Program-made: the position numbers and the translations under genes
In this document: positions 59,341-64,000 of the stretch, piece by piece
Layout of the letters: every line of letters starts with the position of its first letter
Numbering within the stretch: the first letter of the stretch is position 1
Notes under the pieces: model-generated
Database searches by the model: none
Told to the model about the DNA's origin: nothing
Seen by the model: only the letters and a program-made list of their open reading frames with translations
DNA from: Buxus sempervirens
Lineage: Eukaryota > Streptophyta > Magnoliopsida > Buxales > Buxaceae
Direction of reading: 5' to 3'
Assembly (NCBI GenBank): GCA_947561395.2
Contig: OX387182.1
Coordinates: 51,359,283 to 51,423,282 of the forward strand
DNA length: 64,000 nt

Positions 59341-61528
59341 CTATTCCAAGACTTGTAGGGGCCAGAGCTGTTTCCACATTCCAATCTCCTCCGTTTTGTA
59401 AAGTTTCCTGATTCCCCCATAAAAACCATCTGCTTCGTTCCCTTCTTCACGATGGTCTTTCCTGTTTACTGTTGTCTGCCTCCATCGCGAGCCAGGCGTA
59501 TACTGATTAAACTCCAGTATTATCATGTCTGTCACCATGAATTTACTGTGAGAAATTTAAGCAAGTGTGCAAGAAACTAAGATTTCTCAGTGCCAAAAAC
59601 CACAAAGCGAGCAGTAAATATAGGAGAGTCTCAAGAAACAAAAAACAAAGCATTCCACACTCAAAGCGTAACAATGACAGGAAAGAAGAAAACAACGAAA
59701 GAGAAACTTTGGCGACATCATAGGTTTTCCAGCAGGAGGATAAATAAACACCCAAGTTGTTGTACATTCAGAAGAGGGAGCTACATAACATGCAAGTATG
59801 TTTTCTTTTGTATCTCTTTGTCCTTAGTAAAAATTTTCAAGTTCAGAAAGCACTGACATATCAATAATGAATATAAGGTGCATTTTCTTACCGCTGTAGT
59901 GACATCGGCAGTGATTCTCATTGCCATCACATGACTCCAAATGACCCACAACACCATACCACCACCCTGAAATACATACACACAATTGCATTGTTAATCT
60001 ACGCAAGGAGATGATCATTCCATGTTCAAGACTAAAACTAGATTAGCTTATTGGTCCCAGACCCAAATGAAACTAATCTAATATCACCAGAGCAGATTTG
60101 GAAACTTCTTCATTAAGTTAAATTTGTATTGGAACTTCAAGAACACACCATATGGGAACTCTTTATTTCTTCTCCACTGAATTTCGATATGGTCACCAGG
60201 GCATAAGTCATTCAAACAGTCAGAGTCATGAAGATCGTGTGGAGGAGTATCAACAGGTGGTGCTCGTATCCGATCCCACTGCACACCTTCCTCTATGACT
60301 GTTGTGCGCCGCCCATGTGGTGGGTACCTAAATCAAAAGGGAAAAGAAAAAAGAAATCTGAAGGTCAAGATAGGTTTCGGATGGACATTTATCTTCACAA
60401 GATCTGATGCATAAACCAAATCAACATTATAAATGTTGTGCTCCTTTAAATAGAAAAAGAATTGAACTTTCATAACCAAAACAAAGTCTAAACCAAAACA
60501 ATATATGACAGCTTGACCAGAGAAATCAATTATCATGTTTGAATAAAGCTATATTGATCCCTTACCTAGCATGAAATGTGTCAGTACGCGAATCATAGCT
60601 CAGCTCGGCATCATAACAAGACAACATAAACCCAACATGCCCATGCTGCAAAAACAGCACACTAACTAAGCAATTCATCTAAAAGCACAAGGAATTAACA
60701 TTAACTTTAGAACATTAGAATAAAGTGGGAGAAGAACAAATTATTCTCAGATCTAATAAGCACTGATTTTTGCTGTTACTAATTGGTAAATCTTGTATAT
60801 CAACAACAAAGAAATAAAAAAACCAACAACATCTAAAGTGATAAATATGCAACCATAATCGATACCTCACGGTTGTAGACCTGAGCTGGGAACCAGAATT
60901 TGCCACTATCCAGAGAAAGATACAAAGACATGATAGAATCAACAGGGAAAGAGCTCTTCTGACTGCTACTTTTGTCAATCTTGGAGGTAATCCAAGAAAG
61001 AGGCCAGACACAGGAGAGGGTGCCAATTAAGCCTTTCGGCTTGCTTGGATCCAAGACACCCATGTCCTTCCTTGAGGCAATATGCCACTTCCATTCCCGA
61101 TAAGCAGCAGAACCAATCACCCTACCCCATTTCTGCTTCATATGTCTATCCCAGAGATGGTCACTCTTACACTTTTCCCTCAAAGAACTACAGACTCCTG
61201 CCATGCTACATAAACCAGCAGGGGGAAGCCTCTCAAGAATGCACTCCAAGGTCAATTCAGGCAAATCCAACACAGAAATCTCCTCTGTCTCCTCTACATT
61301 CTCTACTTTTGAACTAATTGCCTTCTTCAGAGATATCATTGTGGGAATTTCAGAGAAACTACCAATGAACTGACTTTTCCCAAACCAGAACCCGAGAAAA
61401 GACAAAAATTCTTTCCAGAAACAGAGAGACAATAATCTCATCTCACTCTTCCATGAAGGGAGTGGTATGAGAGGCAGAGACTTGGAAAGAAGGATGAAGG
61501 AGAGGCAACTAACCAGGAAGAAAAGCAT
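59341..61528 (-). CDS. F-box protein of the At2g26850/At2g32560 type (5 exons)
   Basis: Exons in transcript order: 60866-61528, 60566-60645, 60149-60327, 59892-59966, 59341-59528. They form a 394-residue protein that matches the plant family throughout by recollection. Residues 1-20 are hydrophobic (a signal-anchor-like stretch, conserved in the family). The F-box spans about residues 84-132 ([18 protein letters not shown] onward) and would bind SKP1 in an SCF ubiquitin ligase. The C-terminal half has conserved [40 protein letters not shown] and [10 protein letters not shown]; its target is unknown. Introns are short (182-363 bp), unlike those of the neighbouring genes. The ATG at 61,528 is chosen because the family starts with this hydrophobic leader; a downstream Met30 is the alternative. 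All introns are GT-AG. Confidence 0.92.
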
Positions 61529-63210
61529 CAGATGAAGAATTTCTAAGATGGGTCAATTCGATTACGTGTGAAAGAGGAAGAAGACGAAGGGGGAACCAAT
61601 TGCAAAAGGGCAATTTTGAGGATAGGGGTATGTAAGAAAAATGCTGTAATCTCTGTCCAATCTCTTCACCTTGAAAAGGAATACAGGATCCTCCAAGGAA
61701 AGATCCCTTTAAATGGGTATTGTTGGTTTGATGAACAACAAAGGACGATATCTGTAGACACCTCAAGCGACAAGCTTTCAAACCTTCGCTGTGAACGATT
61801 GGTAGGGATTGAATCCACCAATCCAAAGCCTAAAGAAAAGAAAAGAAAAGCTTCTAATTTAAAATAATGGCGTCCAGATATAGTGGACCTAGAGTGGGAG
61901 AACCATACCACTTCCTGAACAGCTGTCAGTGAAAAATGGATAGAAAAACAGAGACAGAAAGAAAACTAAAACATAATTTTGTTGAATGAACCCCTACAAG
62001 TAAAAGGGAATTCAAGATCTGTTATGAAGCTTCTGGCACATGGAAATCACAACAGGATTGGGAGTTGGGGTCTAGATTCAAGACCCATATCTCAAAATCT
62101 CAGAATTTTGGGGAAGAACAACAAAGAGATCTTTGGAATTTAAATAGAAAACAGATCTGGGTAGTTGAGAAATTGGCTGCAATAGGTGCACCCACCACTT
62201 TAATCAGTCAAATTACATTACAAAAAAACTAAAAATGAGTTAACAACATCATCATCAACAATCACGATGACGACGAAAAGACGAAAAGAGAATCTGGGGT
62301 GAAGAGAGATTGGAGATTGATGAAGATGAAGATGAACTTGAAGTGGGTCCTCTCTCAGTTCATCCGAATCTTCATCACAACTCACGAAATCCTTCACCCG
62401 CACACCTCTTTGTCCCCCTCTCTCTTCTCTCTCTCTGTCTTCCCCTTGGATAAAGTAAGAAGAAGAAAAAGAGAAGAAAAAGAATTATTTATCTGACGAT
62501 GAAAAAGGGTTTATGGTTATGGTTGGAGGGTACTTTGTTCAGCAGGCATCAACAAACTGTTAAAACCATAAACGCCCACCTGATTTTTTCCAAACTTCAA
62601 CCAAACTTCTTCGTCCACACAGCAAATTTAAGGAAAATCCGCACAACCAGGAAACAGAACAGTTGGGAGGGTCTCTTAAACTCTCAAGATCAGTCAATGT
62701 CTCTTTTACTGGCTGTGACCTGTGAATCCAACTGGCACCTTGTTGGCTGCGATTATTACAAAGCCTCGAGGCTCAATGATATTCCCAAAGCCCTCTCCTG
62801 CTGTAATAAACGGGTTGGGTTGTCAAATGCTTGTTATCTTATTTGTGTCGATGATAATTTTGGATTTTAGGGGAGGACGGAGATTCACATATTAATGGCT
62901 GATGACGATTGGCTTGATCTAACCAACCAATCAAACAATTATGTCGTTTCATGGCCTTTTTTTTTTTTTTTTTTTGATAACAAACTTGGAGAAATTTCAT
63001 TAATAAGGAATAAATCTTGGCAGTGTTCTGCCGACATGTCGTTTCATGGCTAGTTGTAAGTTGTAACGTGCAAGTTACCTGATATGAATGCTCGGAATTT
63101 ATTTAAGATGATTAAGCTTTGATTGGAGGTGAAACTATGTGCACTTGGGTTACCTCCGTTGATTTCTAAATGGGTAAATTCATAAATTTTATAATTTCAT
63201 GCATAGAGGC
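61529..63210 (-). promoter_or_regulatory. Leader and promoter region of the F-box gene
   Basis: Just upstream of the ATG the sense strand is pyrimidine-rich (CCCCCTTCGTCTTCTTCCTC near 61,580), as in a plant 5' leader. Farther up, 62,390-62,480 is a CT/GA-rich stretch that could be promoter or leader. An antisense LINE-tail-like T run (62,957-62,975, followed by GATAACAAACTTGGAG) lies at 62,957-63,020. The 123-codon + frame at 62,499-62,870 has no recognisable family. A 5' untranslated intron is possible but not provable here. Confidence 0.45.
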
Positions 63211-63774
63211 TAGGGGTGTAATTCGGTTGGTTTGGTTTGGTTTTGGTGCTAAACCTAAACCAAACCGAATTATGTTGTTCTAAACCAAAAACCGAACCAA
63301 ACCAAATTTTAAGTAAAAGTTATAGACAGAAAACCGAACCGAAATAAAATGAACAAACTGAAAAACCAAAATTATAATATTTTTAAAGTTTAAACTATAT
63401 TGTTTAATAGAATATAAATGTGAGCAATATTGTTCACTAGAAAATAGAAATAGTATTTCTATAATATTACATTAATAAAAAAATTAATTCACATAGTTAA
63501 AAAGTGTGGTAAAATAAGAGGTTTTGAAATTTTTATATACATATTATATGTAGAATAGAACTATAAATATATAATAACATAGTTCGGTTTTCGGTTTGGT
63601 TTGGTTTATGGTTTAGGTTTGTACTTTTCAAACCATAAACCAAACCAAACTAATTTGGTTTTTTACTTTTCAAACCAAAATCGAACCAAACTAAGAATAA
63701 AACCAAACCAAACCAAAATTTTTCGGTTTGGTTCAATCAAATTTCAATTTACACCGATTCAATTGACACCCCTA
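63211..63774. mobile_element. hAT-type MITE (564 bp) rich in TTTGGTTTGG
   Basis: Ends TAGGGGTGTAATTCGGTTGG and, inverted, TAGGGGTGTCAATTGAATCG. A perfect 8 bp duplication, ATAGAGGC, flanks it (63,203-63,210 and 63,775-63,782). The interior is made of GGTTTGGTTTGG and AACCAAACCAAACC runs that pair with each other. No coding capacity. The short open frame inside is incidental. Confidence 0.9.
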
Positions 63775-63782
63775 ATAGAGGC

Positions 63783-64000
63783 GCCCCTTAACCTTAAGAG
63801 TTGTGTCAATCATAACGTGCGCTTTCCACAAAAAGCCCTTACTCATAATTGTTAACATTCATTAATAAAAGGGGTACAATACTCATAATTGCCTCAATTC
63901 AGTAGCTGCAAAACTGTATCCTCCCTTTTCATACGTGCAATACTGCATGTGCACCTTGCTAGTTAATTTTAATTACAAGGCATAGATTAATAAATGAATC
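63783..64000. other. No feature seen
   Basis: AT-rich sequence right of the MITE; nothing recognisable. Confidence 0.5.

Noticed and set aside
62499-62870. 123-codon plus-strand frame upstream of the F-box gene
   Set aside because: No family resemblance and no supporting splice or promoter context; kept as promoter region.
1-64000. tRNA or rRNA genes
   Set aside because: I looked for cloverleaf-like and conserved rRNA segments while reading and found none I could support; a covariance-model scan would be decisive.

Overview
This is a nuclear segment of a flowering-plant genome, most likely a dicot. The three host genes I recognise have plant relatives, their introns are GT-AG and AT-rich, and the rest is packed with plant-type mobile elements (L1 and RTE LINEs, hAT elements, long solo LTRs, a TRIM). 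Long LINE-filled introns of this kind are known from, for example, grapevine and sacred lotus, but I cannot name the species from the sequence.

Layout. Positions 1-10,500 are a nest of transposons: a GGTACC-rich minisatellite in three blocks, a transposon-type coding module split by a 2.4 kb solo LTR, a second solo LTR of 1.8 kb, an LTR end in the opposite orientation, and a 940 bp hAT element. Positions 11,656-24,027 (+) hold a six-exon gene for a DUSP12/YVH1-type dual-specificity phosphatase (365 codons, complete). Its two large introns hold a TRIM, L1 and RTE LINE fragments, and a 907 bp non-autonomous hAT element nested in the RTE copy. Positions 24,028-25,719 lie between two convergent genes and carry a long-TIR foldback element. 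Positions 25,720-55,859 (-) hold an eight-exon gene for a UBAC2-like rhomboid-fold membrane protein with a C-terminal UBA domain (294 codons). Its 0.9 kb of coding sequence is spread over 30 kb, and introns of 13.8, 6.1, 4.8 and 3.3 kb carry most of the LINE remains. Positions 55,860-59,340 are intergenic with two MITEs. Positions 59,341-61,528 (-) hold a compact five-exon F-box gene (394 codons). The right end carries its leader or promoter and another hAT-type MITE.

The three genes do not form a pathway or cluster that I can recognise; UBAC2-like and F-box proteins both touch ubiquitin biology, but their adjacency is probably chance. I found no convincing new biological system. The most unusual observations are the 22 bp GGTACC minisatellite repeated in inverted blocks around a transposon coding module, a large acidic insertion within the phosphatase domain, and a clear stratigraphy of nested elements supported by matched target-site duplications. 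All exon boundaries were read by eye and checked only by frame consistency and recalled family sequence.
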